Numbered from the stretch's first letter, positions 11,246-26,512 are shown. The stretch: DNA of 64,000 bases from Reclinomonas americana ATCC 50394 (GCA_048213135.1 PS015015.1:1-64000); one strand, 5' to 3'. Program-made: numbers and translations. Notes: a model not told the origin generated them from the letters alone.

Positions 11246-11698
11246 NNNNNNNNNNNNNNNNNNNNNNNNNNNNNNNNNNNNNNNNNNNNNNNNNNNNNNN
11301 NNNNNNNNNNNNNNNNNNNNNNNNNNNNNNNNNNNNNNNNNNNNNNNNNNNNNNNNNNNNNNNNNNNNNNNNNNNNNNNNNNNNNNNNNNNNNNNNNNNN
11401 NNNNNNNNNNNNNNNNNNNNNNNNNNNNNNNNNNNNNNNNNNNNNNNNNNNNNNNNNNNNNNNNNNNNNNNNNNNNNNNNNNNNNNNNNNNNNNNNNNNN
11501 NNNNNNNNNNNNNNNNNNNNNNNNNNNNNNNNNNNNNNNNNNNNNNNNNNNNNNNNNNNNNNNNNNNNNNNNNNNNNNNNNNNNNNNNNNNNNNNNNNNN
11601 NNNNNNNNNNNNNNNNNNNNNNNNNNNNNNNNNNNNNNNNNNNNNNNNNNNNNNNNNNNNNNNNNNNNNNNNNNNNNNNNNNNNNNNNNNNNNNNNNN
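11246..11698. other. Assembly gap (N)
   Basis: 453 N between the unknown mitochondrial-type gene and bL36m. Confidence 0.95.
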
Positions 11699-11704
11699 CT
11701 CGGC

Positions 11705-11954
11705 TCATCCCTGTCGCTGCTTGTGCTTGGGATCCTTCGGGCAGATGATGAAGACGCGTGCCTGGCGCTTGACCACGCGGCACATGTCGCAGATACGCTT
11801 CACACTCGCTCGCACCTTCATGGCTGTGTGTGTGTGTGAGAGAGAGAGCGAGAGTGAGTCAACATGTCCATGCCTCGCAGCGCATAATCGCGCACACAAG
11901 CACGCGCGCTTCTTGCTGGTGCCTGCTGCAGCTGCTCAATGACAACACACGCAT
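11705..11954 (-). CDS. MRPL36: Mitochondrial ribosomal protein bL36m
   Basis: The second exon encodes a complete 38-residue bL36: [18 protein letters not shown], then [20 protein letters not shown] and a stop at 11705. The zinc ligands of bL36 (Cys-x2-Cys, Cys, His) are all present. bL36 sits in the large subunit near the factor-binding region. A short upstream exon from an ATG at 11954 ([17 protein letters not shown]...) can be spliced in phase through a roughly 40-nt intron ending in a CA tract, replacing the internal ATG context and adding about 31 residues as a targeting extension. Without it, translation could begin directly at the conserved Met at 11821. The next gene diverges 93 bp away. 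Confidence 0.88.
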
Positions 11955-12047
11955 GAGACGCACCTGTTGCTCTTCACACGACTGTTTAGTTGACGACGAG
12001 TTATCAATCGGTTTGATGGCCTGTGAACAACACAACAACTCTCTGCG

Positions 12048-14048
12048 ATGAGTGGGGGGAAGCTGCAGGTCTGTGCCCTGCTCTCTCGCCACCACTCACT
12101 GCCCTCTCTCGCTCACTGTTGCATCTTGCTGCAGATCACATTCAAAAGACCAGCCACAGGTGCGCACACTGTTGTCTCTCTCTCCCGCTCTCACACCTTT
12201 CTCTTTACACACACACACCGTGAGCGCAGGCGACGCAGCAGGAGGAGCACGCACAAAGCGCCGGTCAGTGCCACCCTCTCCTTATCTCTCTCACACGCTC
12301 TCACTTCACATGCACACGCACAGTCGCGTTCTGGAGGACGACGACGACGACGACAACAACAATGGCGACAGTGAAGACGAGGTGATTGCGCGCAAGCCCG
12401 CCGCCAAGCCGGCCGCCAGCAAGCCCAAGAAGGCAGCACCGGTCAAGGCAGCCGCCAGCAAGGCGAATCGCAAGCAGGCGGCGGCACGCGATGACGATGG
12501 TGAGGCTGGATCGATTACAGATGAGACGCTGGAGAGCTCGTCGGACCTCGAGGCACCACCGCTGCCACGAGTGGTGCCGCCACGTCCACCACCGCCACCA
12601 CCGCCTCCACCGCCACCGCCTCCGCCGCCTCCACCGCCTCCACCGCATGATGAGGACTCGTTGAGCGAGGTGAGTGTTGTTGCATGCAGGTGATGCAGTT
12701 CGTTCGAGTTGCTGATGGCTGGTGGTGCCAGGATGAGGATGTCAAGCTGCCGAGTCGGCGCAAACCGACGCCTGCTGCTGCTCTGGCTCCTGCTCCGGCC
12801 GCGCGGGGAGCGAAAGGGGCGGAGAAGAGCGGCGGCAAGAAGGCCGGTCGAAAGCGTGCGACCGAGTCGCCGACGACGGTGACGCTGGCGAATCCGCCGC
12901 GGCCAAAGCACACGCAGTCGCCGACGGCGTCTGGCGCCGCGGCTGCGACGACGGGGCGACGGAAACCGCCTGCGGCGTCTGTGCTGGTTCTCCCGAAACC
13001 GCCGCCGCCGCCGCCACCACCACCACCTCCACCGCCGCCTCCACCGCCGCCACCGCGGTCGTCGGGACGCAAGGTGCTGGTGGACGAGGATGAAATGGAG
13101 GTGGAAGAGGAGGAGGAGGCGGAGGCGGAGGATGAGGAGGACGGCACGGAGGATGAGTACGACAATGCTGAGGACGACGATGCCGGTGGGGATGAGGAGG
13201 CGGAAAACGATGACGACGGCGATGAGGACAGTGGTGGCGATGATGCGGCGGGTGCAGACGACTATGGTGGCGATGCACCGCGTGGCGGTACTCGTGTGTC
13301 CACACGGTCGTCGGCGGGTGGCGGCGGCGGCGGCGGCGGCGGCGAGCAGGAATGGGTGGACGTGAGCAAGATGACGCGACGACAGCGTGCCAAGTACGAG
13401 GCCGAAGTCGGACCGGCGGTGGCCGCCGATGCCTCCGGTTTCCCTGCCGCGGCCACGTCGCCCACTGCCGTCGTGCGTGGAGTGGTTAAGAAGAAAGTGC
13501 ATGCTCGTTGCGTTTTTTTGCCGCGCGTGCTCACTCACTCGTTTTCTCTTCTGTGTGCTCACCAATCACGTCGTGCAGGCACTGCGTTCTCGTCGGACAT
13601 TAGTGCCGAGGCGGCGGCGGCTGCGGCCATTGCCGAGTCCGAAATCGCTCGCCGGCGTCGACAGACGCAGGAGAAGAAAGCCGAGCGACTGAAGGAGGAG
13701 GTCATGCACAAGATCTTGCATCGATCGCGAGTCAAGCGTGGCGAAGGCCGCCAAGCCAAGCCCGCGCCGCAGCAGCAGCAGTCGGCGGGCGGAGACGACG
13801 CCGAAGCCATGGACGAAGACGACGGTGGCGACTCGCAGAGCGGCACCGCCACGCCAGCACCGGGTGGCGAAGATACTCCCACGACTGCAGCAGCAGCAGG
13901 AGCAGGAACGTCGGCCAGTCGCTTGCGTCGGCCGACAGCTGCCGATCGCGGACCATGCGTGCGCTTCATTGACCACATCGACCGTGGCAAGGTGCTGCTG
14001 TTGCCAGTCGGCGTCGAGGATGTACGAGGGTTCCTCTTTGGTTCATGA
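12048..14048 (+). CDS. INO80B/Ies2-like subunit of the INO80 chromatin remodeller
   Basis: Exons 12048-12068, 12135-12159, 12230-12263, 12324-12669, 12732 to about 13476, then 13579 onward. The N-terminus MSGGKLQITFKRPAT is followed by basic Lys/Ala segments, two long polyproline runs, an extended acidic region and a poly-Gly run. The diagnostic part is C-terminal: WVDVSKMTRRQRAKYEAE, then EIARRRRQTQEKKAERLKEE and VMHKILHRSRVKRGEGRQ, which matches the PAPA-1-like region of INO80B/Ies2. It ends RGPCVRFIDHIDRGKVLLLP. Ies2 activates the Ino80 ATPase in the nucleus. No HIT zinc finger is seen. The frame stops at 14048, but a GT at 14023 (after VGVED) could splice in phase 0 to the exon at 14201, so this and the next feature may be one gene. 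An NFRKB-like gene lies downstream in convergent orientation. Confidence 0.6.
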
Positions 14049-14200
14049 TGAGCGATAAACTTTGAGGAAAGATTGCATTAGTTGTCCTCCGCGCAAAGAA
14101 CAGAGTTGTCGCGTGGGCGTGAATGGTGTGTGTGTGTGTGTGCACTCCTCTCTATGCATGCATGTGTTGATGTGCACACGCGCTCATTCTCTGCACACAG

Positions 14201-15474
14201 TCGTCGCAGCCTCCATCGTCGCTGGCCGCAGCCGCCTCAGCTGCACATTCACAGGTGCGCACATGCACACGCATGCACACACTCTCGCTCTCACTCACAC
14301 ACATACACACATGCAACGCCGCCCACACAGCAAACAGCCAGCAATGCATTTGCCGCCGTTTCGTCAACACACACACTCTCCACTCTCACACTCTCTCACA
14401 CTCACACTCACACACAGATCAACGCCCCTGGCATGGCCGCTGCAGTGGCTGCTGCACTCGCCTCCGCCAGTGCGCGAGGACCTCAACAACAGCAACAGCA
14501 ACAACAACAACAACAACAGCAACAGCAACCTCAGACGCAACAGCAGCAGCAGCATCAGGCCTTGATGCAGGCACACCAGCTGCAACTGCAGATGCAGCTG
14601 GCATACGCACAGCACCTGCAGCACCTCAACCAGCTGGTGCCGCCCATCTTGCCCGCTCGCATGCAGTGGGATGAGGCGTTTGTGCGCGATGTGGCGCGAA
14701 CAGTGGCCGCCCGCGATCGCCCTCACCACGACACAGAGGCACCCTCATTACCGCCTCCGCCTCCGTCGCTGCGGTGGACACATGGTGCGCTCTCTGCGTC
14801 TTCTTCTGCTCCTTTCTCTCGCTTGCCACTCATGTTTTGTGGCGATTCGAGATATGATGGAGGCACGCGATCGGTATGTGGCGGGAGTGGATCTGGTGAG
14901 CGACCTGTTCAGCTCGGGCGAGATGCCGGCGCCGACGGATGTGTCGCCGCTGGCCGAGGCTGCTGAGATGCGGCAGTACTTTGAGAGGCGACTGGTCTGC
15001 GCGTGTACTCGTGGCCATGGTGTTGTTGTCGTCGTCGTGCGTGCTGAAAAAATAGCCACAGATGGATCTGGATGAGGCGTACGAGGCTGCGAGGGGCCAG
15101 TACGCGGCGGAGGCACAGCGCGATCGGGACGATGAGGTCGAGTTTCAGCGCGTGTGGGCTCGCGTGAGTGCGGAGGCGGTGACCATGGAGGTTTGTTTGT
15201 GTGGTGTCAATATGTGTAAAGTCCGGCTGCACGCTGACGCTGTGTGTGAATGCAGGAGCTGGAGGCCATGGTGGTGGACCCTGAAGTGCGCAAGTTCCTG
15301 CCTCCTGGTGTGCAATCGCTGCAGGATGTCATGGCGGTATGTGGGACTTTGTTTGTCTCTTGCTCTGGCAGATGGCAGTATCCCTCAATCTCTGTCGTCA
15401 CACAGCTGCCGAGCATGCTCGACGAGGAGCCGATTGTGGTGCGCCAGATTGGCGGCCAGGGAACAGGAGAGTAA
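14201..15474 (+). CDS. Ala/Gln-rich helical protein; possibly the 3' half of the INO80B-like gene
   Basis: Exons near 14201-14251, 14418-14784, 14851-14995, 15061-15188, 15256-15335 and 15405-15474 are joined mostly in phase 0. The first encodes SSQPPSSLAAAASAAHSQ without an ATG, which supports joining to the gene upstream. The next holds GMAAAVAAALASASARGP, a CAG/CAA-encoded poly-Gln tract and a Gln/Leu-rich helix. Then come AARDRPHHDTE, MMEARDRYVAGVDLVSDLFS, MDLDEAYEAARGQYAAEAQR and the end DPEVRKFLPPGVQSL and MLDEEPIVVRQIGGQGTGE. No family is recognised. If independent, an ATG at 14433 is the best start. It ends 37 bp from the convergent NFRKB-like gene. Confidence 0.5.
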
Positions 15475-15511
15475 AATGACCTGACACAATGGAGACAGCA
15501 GACAGTTGCAA

Positions 15512-18059
<2,548 letters not shown>

Positions 18060-18555
18060 GTTGCAAGTCACACAGTGAACAAAGTGAGTGCGTGGACTAC
18101 AGCAGCTCACTGGCGGCAAAGAGACGGAGAGGAGCGTGAGACTCAAATGTCCTGCGCAATGCAATGCATCCTCACTCTCTCTGGAGATTGACAGCTCCGC
18201 TGCAGCTTGTGAGGTTCTTGGTCTTCGCTTCTCCTGCTGTGCACTGCTTCTCTTCCCACAGCAAACGCGCGGAGTTTTCGATATTTTCTCTCCAACTTCG
18301 ACGTTCGCGATCGTTCACTCTTCTTTGCCCAAAACCGAGTTTCGTGAATGCTGCTGCTGCCGCCCCCCACATACGATCTCCAACGGCTGGTTGCTGCTCA
18401 CAACGCACTCAGCCTCGTCGGCGTGTTCGTCCCGGTTGTTTCCGTACACGTCCCAAGTGATCAAGAGCAGTTGTTCGCGAGCGACTCGGCAATCACTCTC
18501 TCTCTCACACACAACAGAGTGCGTGCGCGTGTGTGCACCGCGAGCCCCGGCACAC
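18060..18555. promoter_or_regulatory. Divergent promoter region with TCGCGA sites
   Basis: Lies between the NFRKB-like and cyclase-like genes. Contains TCGCGA at 18305-18310 (within ttcgcgatcg) and at 18475-18480. No exon is seen. Confidence 0.45.
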
Positions 18556-21500
18556 ATGGCCTCTCTGCACCAGCGCAGAGCATCGGCACCGAGCACCGCC
18601 AAACACCGCCAACAACTCTCAGATCCGCCTTCGTCCCCCGTGGGCGTGCGATTTGCCGTGCGTGCCGAGTACAAACCACTTCATGGCAGTGGTGGACACA
18701 GTGACGCAACACCGTTGTCACCCTCGCCATCCACACAAAGTTAAGTGTTCGATATGAGGATCATCACCACAGGCGCGCATTATTCAATTGTATGTTTTGT
18801 TTGTTTGTGTGCCGTACGTAGATCGGCAAAAGCGCTCGTCGTCACCGGCAGTCACGCGACCGCAGTCGGCCACTCCGACACTGCAGCGACTGGTGCCAGA
18901 GTCGACCCCGATCCCACTGCGTCGCCTGCGCGAGGCCGTGACTGCGTCGTCGTCGTCGCTGTCGTCGTCGTTGTCGTTGGAGCAGGTGCCATGGTCTCCG
19001 TTTTCACCGCAGTCGCAGCCCGTGCAGCGACCGCGTAGTTCGACTCCGTCGGAGCGCGGCAGCGGTTTCATGCGTGGCAGTGGTGGCAGCAGTACGAACA
19101 GCGGGAGTGCGGTGGCCGGTAGCCCGCTCCTTCGCGTGTCGGTGTCGAGAAGCGGGCAAGACATGCTGACCGATGCTCGCGTGTCACCGATGAAGAATCG
19201 ACCGTCGTCGTCGCCAGTGTTGGTGGCGTCGCCATCGCGTTCGGCGCTCGCTGCTCGTCGTCGCGAGGTGCGTCGTGTTTTGTGTTTGCGTTTGTTCGTG
19301 TTGCTCAACAATCACACTCTGTGCAGAGTGCCGCGAACTCGCAACTGGCATCTGCTGTCGCGCTGTCCAAGTTGCAGCCGGTCGTCATGTCGCTGAGCAA
19401 CATGGCGGTGCGAGCGGCGGCGGCCGCGGCGGCTGGTGACACGAATGGAGGAGTGCCGGCGTCGCGACTGGTGCTCATGAATCAGCAGCGTGTGACCGGT
19501 TCCACTGCACGCGAACACGCGTCGTTCATCTCGCCGGACGAGCTGGCGCTCATCACCGAGTCGGCCGCGGCGCAGGCGCCGGCAGCCAACGAGCAACGAC
19601 TGCACGTGGTCATTCCGTCGGTGTTCGGTGCGCGCCCGACCTCGGCACCGGCGGGCATGCGCTCGTCGGCCGCCCTGGCGTCCCAGTTGCGCGCAGCCGC
19701 GCGCAAGACCACTGAGTTCAGCTCGTTCGACACAGCGGCCAGCAGCGGTGTCGGCAGCAAGTCGCGCACGCGGGACTCTGTGGATCCAACCAGTGGCATC
19801 CTTGATAGTTCGCGAAAACCCGCCTCGCTGGCCACGCGCATCGGGTGGGACGTGGTCTCCACGTCGCCCACGGCGTCCCTGGCAGGCGGCGGCAACGAGG
19901 ATCCACAGGTTGGTGATCGGAGGTGCACCAATGCAGTGAGTGTTAATTTCTGTGCACACCTTCTTCGCGATGCACACAGGATGCGGCACGAAGAGTACAA
20001 CGAGAGAAAAATGCGGAAGCAGAGGCGTGGGCTCGACGGTGAGTGCTACTCTCATTGCCGCTCGATCCCCGTTCCTCACCCGTCTCACACGCACGGACAC
20101 ATCCCAGAGCACTACCCCGGTGTGTGGTCGATCTATGTAGACATTCGGCCGACGAGATTAGTGACGAGGGAGCGCAAAATCTGAGCGACATGCGTTTCTA
20201 TACACGTGGTGTGGTGCTCGAAGTCGAACTCACTGGTGAGTGGAGCACCGCACGCCAATGTGAGTGTGTGTGCACAACTCCAACACGTTATTTTCTTGTT
20301 TTTCGATCACCGCTCAGCGCTCTCATTACGACCGGACTCGGCGGTGGCAATGGAGACTGTCAGACGGCAGCTGGACTCGATGTGTGAAATCGCTCTTGAA
20401 TTCGGCGGTGACTTGTTGTACACGGTCTCTGCCAGGCGTCTAAGTGTGCTTTTTGCCGCCGACCTCAATTCCGATGGCGCCGCCGTGGAGTGGTTGCAGA
20501 GTCGCGGGCTCACCGGCACTGTTCTGCAGTCAACAGACCCAGTGGCACTGCGAGCGTGTCTGTGCAGTCTGTACATGTTGCAGTCGGTGGAGGCCGCAAC
20601 TGGTTCGCGAGCTGCACGAATCGGTGAGTGTATTGCAATGGAGTGGGAAGAGGCACCGCAGTCTCACTTCTCGTGTGTTACCACAGTGCTGAGCAGTGGG
20701 ACTCTGTGCTGCTCGCTCGTTGGCGGTGTGCACGGTGACTGGCGGCCCGAGTTCTCCGGATCCATATTCGACAACCTCGCCGCGTTGACTGCGAGTGTGG
20801 CTGCCAGTAGCACGCACCACATCGTGTACGCCGCCGAATCCGGTACGACAGCCGGTGATGCGGCATTTGTGGCACCAGGGTATGCAAGTACGGGGCGCGG
20901 GTTCGTGGCGCACGCGCTGACTTGATGATCAATAGTTCATGGACTCGGTTACTTGGCTTTGCGTGCGTGGAGCCGCAGTGTGTCGGTGATGGTCGGGAGC
21001 GTTTGCAATGCTACGCCCTCGAACCGCAGGACGACACGCAGTTGCCGCCGCGACCATCTTTTCAAGGTCAGCAGTACCTCTGTGTGTTGATCACATAGTG
21101 CCGTTTCTGACATTCATGTACATTCAGTGGCGCGCATTCCACCACGTCCGCAGTCGCCGTCGCTGTGCGTGGCACCTGTGGTCGACTTCAAGAAACTGGT
21201 CGCCCCAGTTTTCCACCCGAGTCCCGACTGCGCTGCCGTGGAAGAGGTCGAGTCGTCAATTCTGTGCATCATGTTCTCCGACGAGTCACAGACTGCCGGT
21301 GGAGAGTTGCGTGCGCGTCCTCGGGTCGATGATGCGGGCAGTCACCGTGCTCACGGATGAGAGTGTGCGCGCAGTGCAATTCGCAGTGCATTTGCCGAGG
21401 CGCAATCCATCGTGCACTCGTTGAGTGGCGTCGTGGGGCCGCTGTGTACGACGGGGGCCGGTGTGTTTGCGTACGCTCTGTTCGGCTTGTCGGTCAACTC

Positions 21501-24500
21501 GGAACCTGGTACACTTTCGTTTGTCGCCACTCGTCTGCATTTTGCACTGTTGCTTGCTCACACATATCGCATAGCACGACACCAGCGCGCCATCCTGGCG
21601 GCCGCCCGCATCGCCGATATGCTGGTGCATCATGAACTGTGTGCACCATCTGTGGGTGTCAGCTCCGGTCGCACACAGGTCATGCACGTTGGTCCCAACG
21701 AGCGTCGCGTGCTGCTGTTGGTCGGCACAGCAGTCGCCGATTCGCTGCTGCTAGCACAGGAGCAACAGACGCACGCAACGTCTTACGATGCCACCGGACG
21801 AGGTTTGTACGCTGCCGTGTGTCTCCCCTTGCCGCACCGCGTGTGCTAATGAGTCTTTTTAGCTGCCGAACTTGTGCCGTTGCCGGTGTTGGCGGATGCG
21901 GTGAGCTGTCTGTCGTCGCTGGGAGAGCCACGCATCACGGGCACTTCGTACACGCTCACTGGATCGCCACCACGGTTACTGTCGCTGCTCGGTGTGCACC
22001 CTCTACTATTTGTACTACCGCTACGCGTCTCTCGCATTCCCTCACCTCTTGCAAACAGAGCGAGCGAATCCACTGACCTGTCATTCGATGTGGAGATCCG
22101 TCGTGTGGTGGCCTCGCTACATTTCTCCGTCCTCCTCAGGCACACCCTCATTACAACAATTCGGTGCGCTGGATCGGCAATGTGCTTTTGTGCGTGCGCT
22201 TGCGTTTGTTTGTCGCCTCATCGTGTTCTCTTGGGTACGACAGTCGGACGTGAGGCCGAACTGGATTGCCTGCTCTGTGCATGGCGCGAGCTGCAATCGT
22301 CGCCACAAGCAAGGCGCGCGGTGGTGGCACTGTGTGGCGCACCGGGTTGTGGTGCGTCGAGTCTGTTGCAACGATTCGCGCAATGCGTGCGGCAGGCGAC
22401 AAATGCAAATGCATCTGGCGATCCCACGGTACGTTTCTGTGCAGACAAATTTGTGTTAGTTCTGCCTCGCGATCTTTTCCAAACACATGTATTTCGTGTG
22501 CATGCAGGATGCGGCGGCTGTGGTTCCGCTCCTGTGCTCCTCGCGTGAGCTGGCGCGCACCGACGATCCACAACCGTACGGTGCATGGTGGCCAGTGTTT
22601 ACTGAACTGCTTGATGCAGTGCACGCAAGGTTTGTCGACGTCGAGCGAAAGCAGCCGCGTGTGTGAGAATGAGAACTCACCTGCGTGCCTCCACAAGATC
22701 CATGTCACTTACCAGACGTGCTAGCCGCCCATCTGACATGGACACAGCGGTCATCTCCGATGTGCTGGACTCTGCAGGCCTGCTGCAGTGGGCATCGCTC
22801 CTCAATCCAGTGTTGGGAACCGAGTACCGCGAACACCCGGCGCTCCCTCTGCTTTCCGACGAGGCGCGTGTCGAGTGGCAGAATGAGTTGGCGGTGGTGC
22901 TTCTGGACTTGTTGGCCAACCGCGCATTCGAGAATGTCGGGCAGTATGTCATTCTGTTCCCGCGGGCCCACCTCATGGACGCCTCGTCGCAACAGCTGTT
23001 GCAGAGATTTTTCGCGTTCGAGTGGGCCACCGCGAAGCTCGGTGCGCGGACAACCACCAAACGGATGCGGTTCCTCGCTGTTGTGCACGTGGGCACAACG
23101 TGGGAGGACCCAGAGCGGCTGCCGACAATGGTGGCGAGCGAGGTCAGCACATTTCTGGCGCAACCCGCCAAGAATGTCAAGGTGTGGACTTGTCGTCGCG
23201 CAGAGAGTAGCAAGTTCGCACGTGTGGCTCACATGGTGCGCGTTGCCGTAAGCAGTTGCTTCATGTCGGCGCACTCGACATGTCGTCCACCGCCGATTAC
23301 ATGTGCCGCGTCACGGGTGCCGAAGTGGTGGCCGAAGATGTGAGTCCTGTTATTCGGAGAGATGCACGAGTTGAGCTGTGCTATGGCCACGGTCTGACTG
23401 TTGAAATGTGCGCATGTGTGTGTGTCAGGCTCTCGATTTCGTGTGGCTGCACTCGCGACGGGGATGGCCTGTGCGACTGGTAGAGACCGTTCGGTTTCTG
23501 CAACTCAATGGGCGAATCGCCGTCGAAGAGGGCGTGTGCAAGGTGCTGCACCGCTCTTGTCTTTCTCTCGCACGCACATCCCTGCTGCTCGTCTCATCAT
23601 GGGAATGCGCGCAGTTAACGCCCTCACATGTGGCAAGCGAGGTCCCTGACGAGTTTATCACTGGTCCCGTGGAGGAAGGATTCCGCGGTCGCTTCGACGC
23701 TCTGCCGGCGTTTACACAGCAAGTCCTTTGCGATGGTTTGCAAAATGGCGTGTGCATTCGTGTTCTTTTGCCAACAAGTGTGCTCATCGGCGCAACCGCA
23801 GCGAGCGTGTTTGCCGACGCGTTCCGCATCTCGTCGTTGTGTACGCTCCTGGTACGCGTGCCGCTCGCGGAGGGGCAGGTGGTGACCAACGATGCCGGCC
23901 TGCGTGAGCGCACTCGTCGCGCACTGGAAGAGGGTGTCAATAGTGGCGTTCTTGTGGCTGTGTCGCGTCGCGCTTCTGTTGAGTCGCAGTTTTATTGTGC
24001 AGCACCACTTACTCCGTCGGCACTCACGCTTACGCACAGGATGCCGAGTACATTGTGCGCAGCTCGTGGATACGGAGCGCACTCAATCGCCTGTCGTCTC
24101 CCCTTCGCGTATTCCAGTTGCACGTCACGGCCGTGAAGTCAGCACTTCGCGCACTCGCCACACCACACGCCGGTGCCGACATGGTGTTGTTGGCAAGTGC
24201 GGCTCATCACGCATACGCGGCCCTCGAGCTGCGCTTGACCGAAATCGTAGACGGTGCGGCAGTCCCCTTGCTGTATTACGCTGTCGGAGACAGTCGCTCA
24301 CGCCTCGACAAAAAAATAGATGCGCAACTCGCCAGTGTGTTTCTGCAGGTGTTTCCGCACGTGGCCACTCTCGGCCGATTGCTTCTTGCCAGCGACGACG
24401 CGTCCTCGGCTCGTCTGTTGTGCACGCGTGGCCTCGAGTTCCTGTTGCATTTCCGCGCGCGTACCAATGGTGAGTGTGTGGCGGCGCGGTGACGTACTGC

Positions 24501-26512
24501 GCTGCAAGATACGCCTTTCTGACTGCTGTTTGGCGTGCAGAGACGGCCACACGTATCGTCGATGCCAGTGTGCGGTTACGCTGTGTACAAGCGGCGTGTG
24601 TGGCACACATTGGTGCACTGAAGGCCCATCAGGTGTCTCCATCTGCACTGTTGGGCGAGTGCTGGATGATGCTCGACGAGGCTACGGTGCGGATCGTACC
24701 GCTTCTTGTTTGTTGCTCTCTTTGGCACCACTGACGAATCACGTGACGCACGCACAGGAGGACATGCCGGAACTATGGCTGGCCGTCATGACCACATTGT
24801 GGTACTGTCAGGCGCACTCGGACGACGAAAATGAACGCAGAGCGGCAACCGGTGCGTGGATCGAGTTGCAGCAGGTGCGCCCACGCCCACGACGCGGTCG
24901 AAAAGGCGATGTGGAAGACGAGGAGGCGTCACTGCCGCTGCCATTTTTGTGGATCACCATGGAGCAGGCGTCGATACGCGGATCGCTGCAAGAGGCTGCC
25001 GTCGCCTTTGGCAGCATCCTCGATCTCTCGTCAGCAGGCCGACTCACGGTGTCGTCTGAGGTGCCGTTGCTTCGCGAACCGTGGCTCACGTCACGTGCCC
25101 TGGCCTCTGTCACCTTTGTGCACCTCGGAAACTTTACGGCCGCACGGGAACTCGCCACTCGCTGGTGGGTAACGAGTGAGCGTCTTATCTCTGCAAATAG
25201 CAGCTTCTCACCTCTCCGTGGTGCGTCGTGTCATGCACAGTCAACAAGAGATGCACGGCAGTGCATCGCAGCCGCCGTCGATCCAGAGCGCGCACTCGCC
25301 CACCGTGATGCACGCAACACTGTTGGTGGCCTACACACTGGCTTCACTCGGCGAGTGGTCCGCCGTTCGGCAGTGCGCGGTGGCCGGCATTGTCGCCTCG
25401 CGAAGGCACCACTGGCACACGTGGCGTCGTGCCTTTCTGCATTTCGGTCTCCTCACCGAGTACCTTCGTCGCCTCTCTGGAGGTGCGTGCAGTGAGGGTG
25501 GTGCGCCGTGTGACTCGCCGTTTCGTTGACTGCTCACTGCGCATTCGCAGACGTGGCAAGTGCAGCCGTGGAGAGTGGCGTGGCGTCGGAGCTGTTTGTG
25601 GAAGATGGTGACGACCGGCGCGCCGTTCTCCGTCGCATGTTGGACAACGTGTCGCTGTTGAAGGGCACCCAGGTGCACATCCTTCCTTCCACAATTGCAG
25701 TGTGCTGCCTATTATATCTGACACCACATGCGCAGCTTTCCTTGTGGCTGGCCCCAAGCATGGCGGACGTGCTGGTTCGCGAGGACTTTTTGAGTACGGC
25801 ACAGGATTTGCTGCTGGAGAACATGGCGATCGCCACTCGCTGCGAATGCTCGCACCTTCCGCGGGCCATTTTCATGATGCGCCTCAGTCACGCCTCAGCG
25901 GTGCGACTGTTGCACGCCATTGACGATTCGTATGACGCCACTCTGGTAGACACTGGCGACTGGAGCACGTGTGTTTTCTCGGCCTCGGAATGGTACGACA
26001 CGTATCGCGTGCTGCGCGACGGCCTGCAGCAGTGCGACAGCGAGGTGCAGTCGCCGCTCACTACCAGTGTGCGGTTTGTGTTGACGGTGTGCGTTCTGGT
26101 GTGGTGGTGTGCCTATCGATGCGCCACTGAGCAAGACGTGCTGGCCAAGTCCACCACTGGCAGCAAGGTCTGTGTGTTCTCCAGTCGTTGTTGGTTTTCA
26201 GCTTGCGTGCCTCCCCATTCACACTCTTCTCGTGGTGGCGGCACACAGAAACGACGACGTCGCCATGTGCCGTCCATGGAGATGGACGACTCGATGATTG
26301 AGGATGCATGGGGGTCGCAGCCGGTACCGCTGCAACACTTGCGTGGCGAGTTGATGCGTGACCAGGTTGTCGACTTTGACGACATCAGTGGCCTGCGTCA
26401 CCTCAAGTGGATGCACTTGACGCGATCGCTGTTGTCACAGATGGCCACGCCATTCTCAAGCATCGGCACACGCGCAAACGGTGCACGTGGAAAACACGGG
26501 GAACAATACTAA
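18556..26512 (+). CDS. Soluble-adenylyl-cyclase (ADCY10)-like protein with degraded catalytic motifs
   Basis: More than 25 exons, about 1,900 residues. Early exons (18556-18739, 18822-19267, 19327-19908, 19980-20038, 20141-20235, from 20318) join in agreeing phases. Residues 1 to about 460 are a Ser/Pro-rich disordered region. A cyclase-homology domain follows: VVLEVELT, LDSMCEIALEFGGDLLYTV, RRLSVLFA, then LVGGVHGDWRPEFSG. A second lies near 21.2-21.8 kb (SSILCIMFSDES; IVHSLSGVVGPLCTTGAG; PSVGVSSGRTQVMHVG). Next is an NTPase domain (TVGREAELDCLL; VVALCGAPGCGASSLLQRF) and a long helical C-terminal half. The order cyclase-cyclase-NTPase-helical repeats is that of soluble adenylyl cyclase. The metal-binding Asp pair is not conserved, Walker A has Ala for Lys (GCGASS), and the Walker B acidic pair reads VILFPRAHLMD. 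A pseudoenzyme or scaffold is inferred. The C-terminus ends GKHGEQY. Confidence 0.7.
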
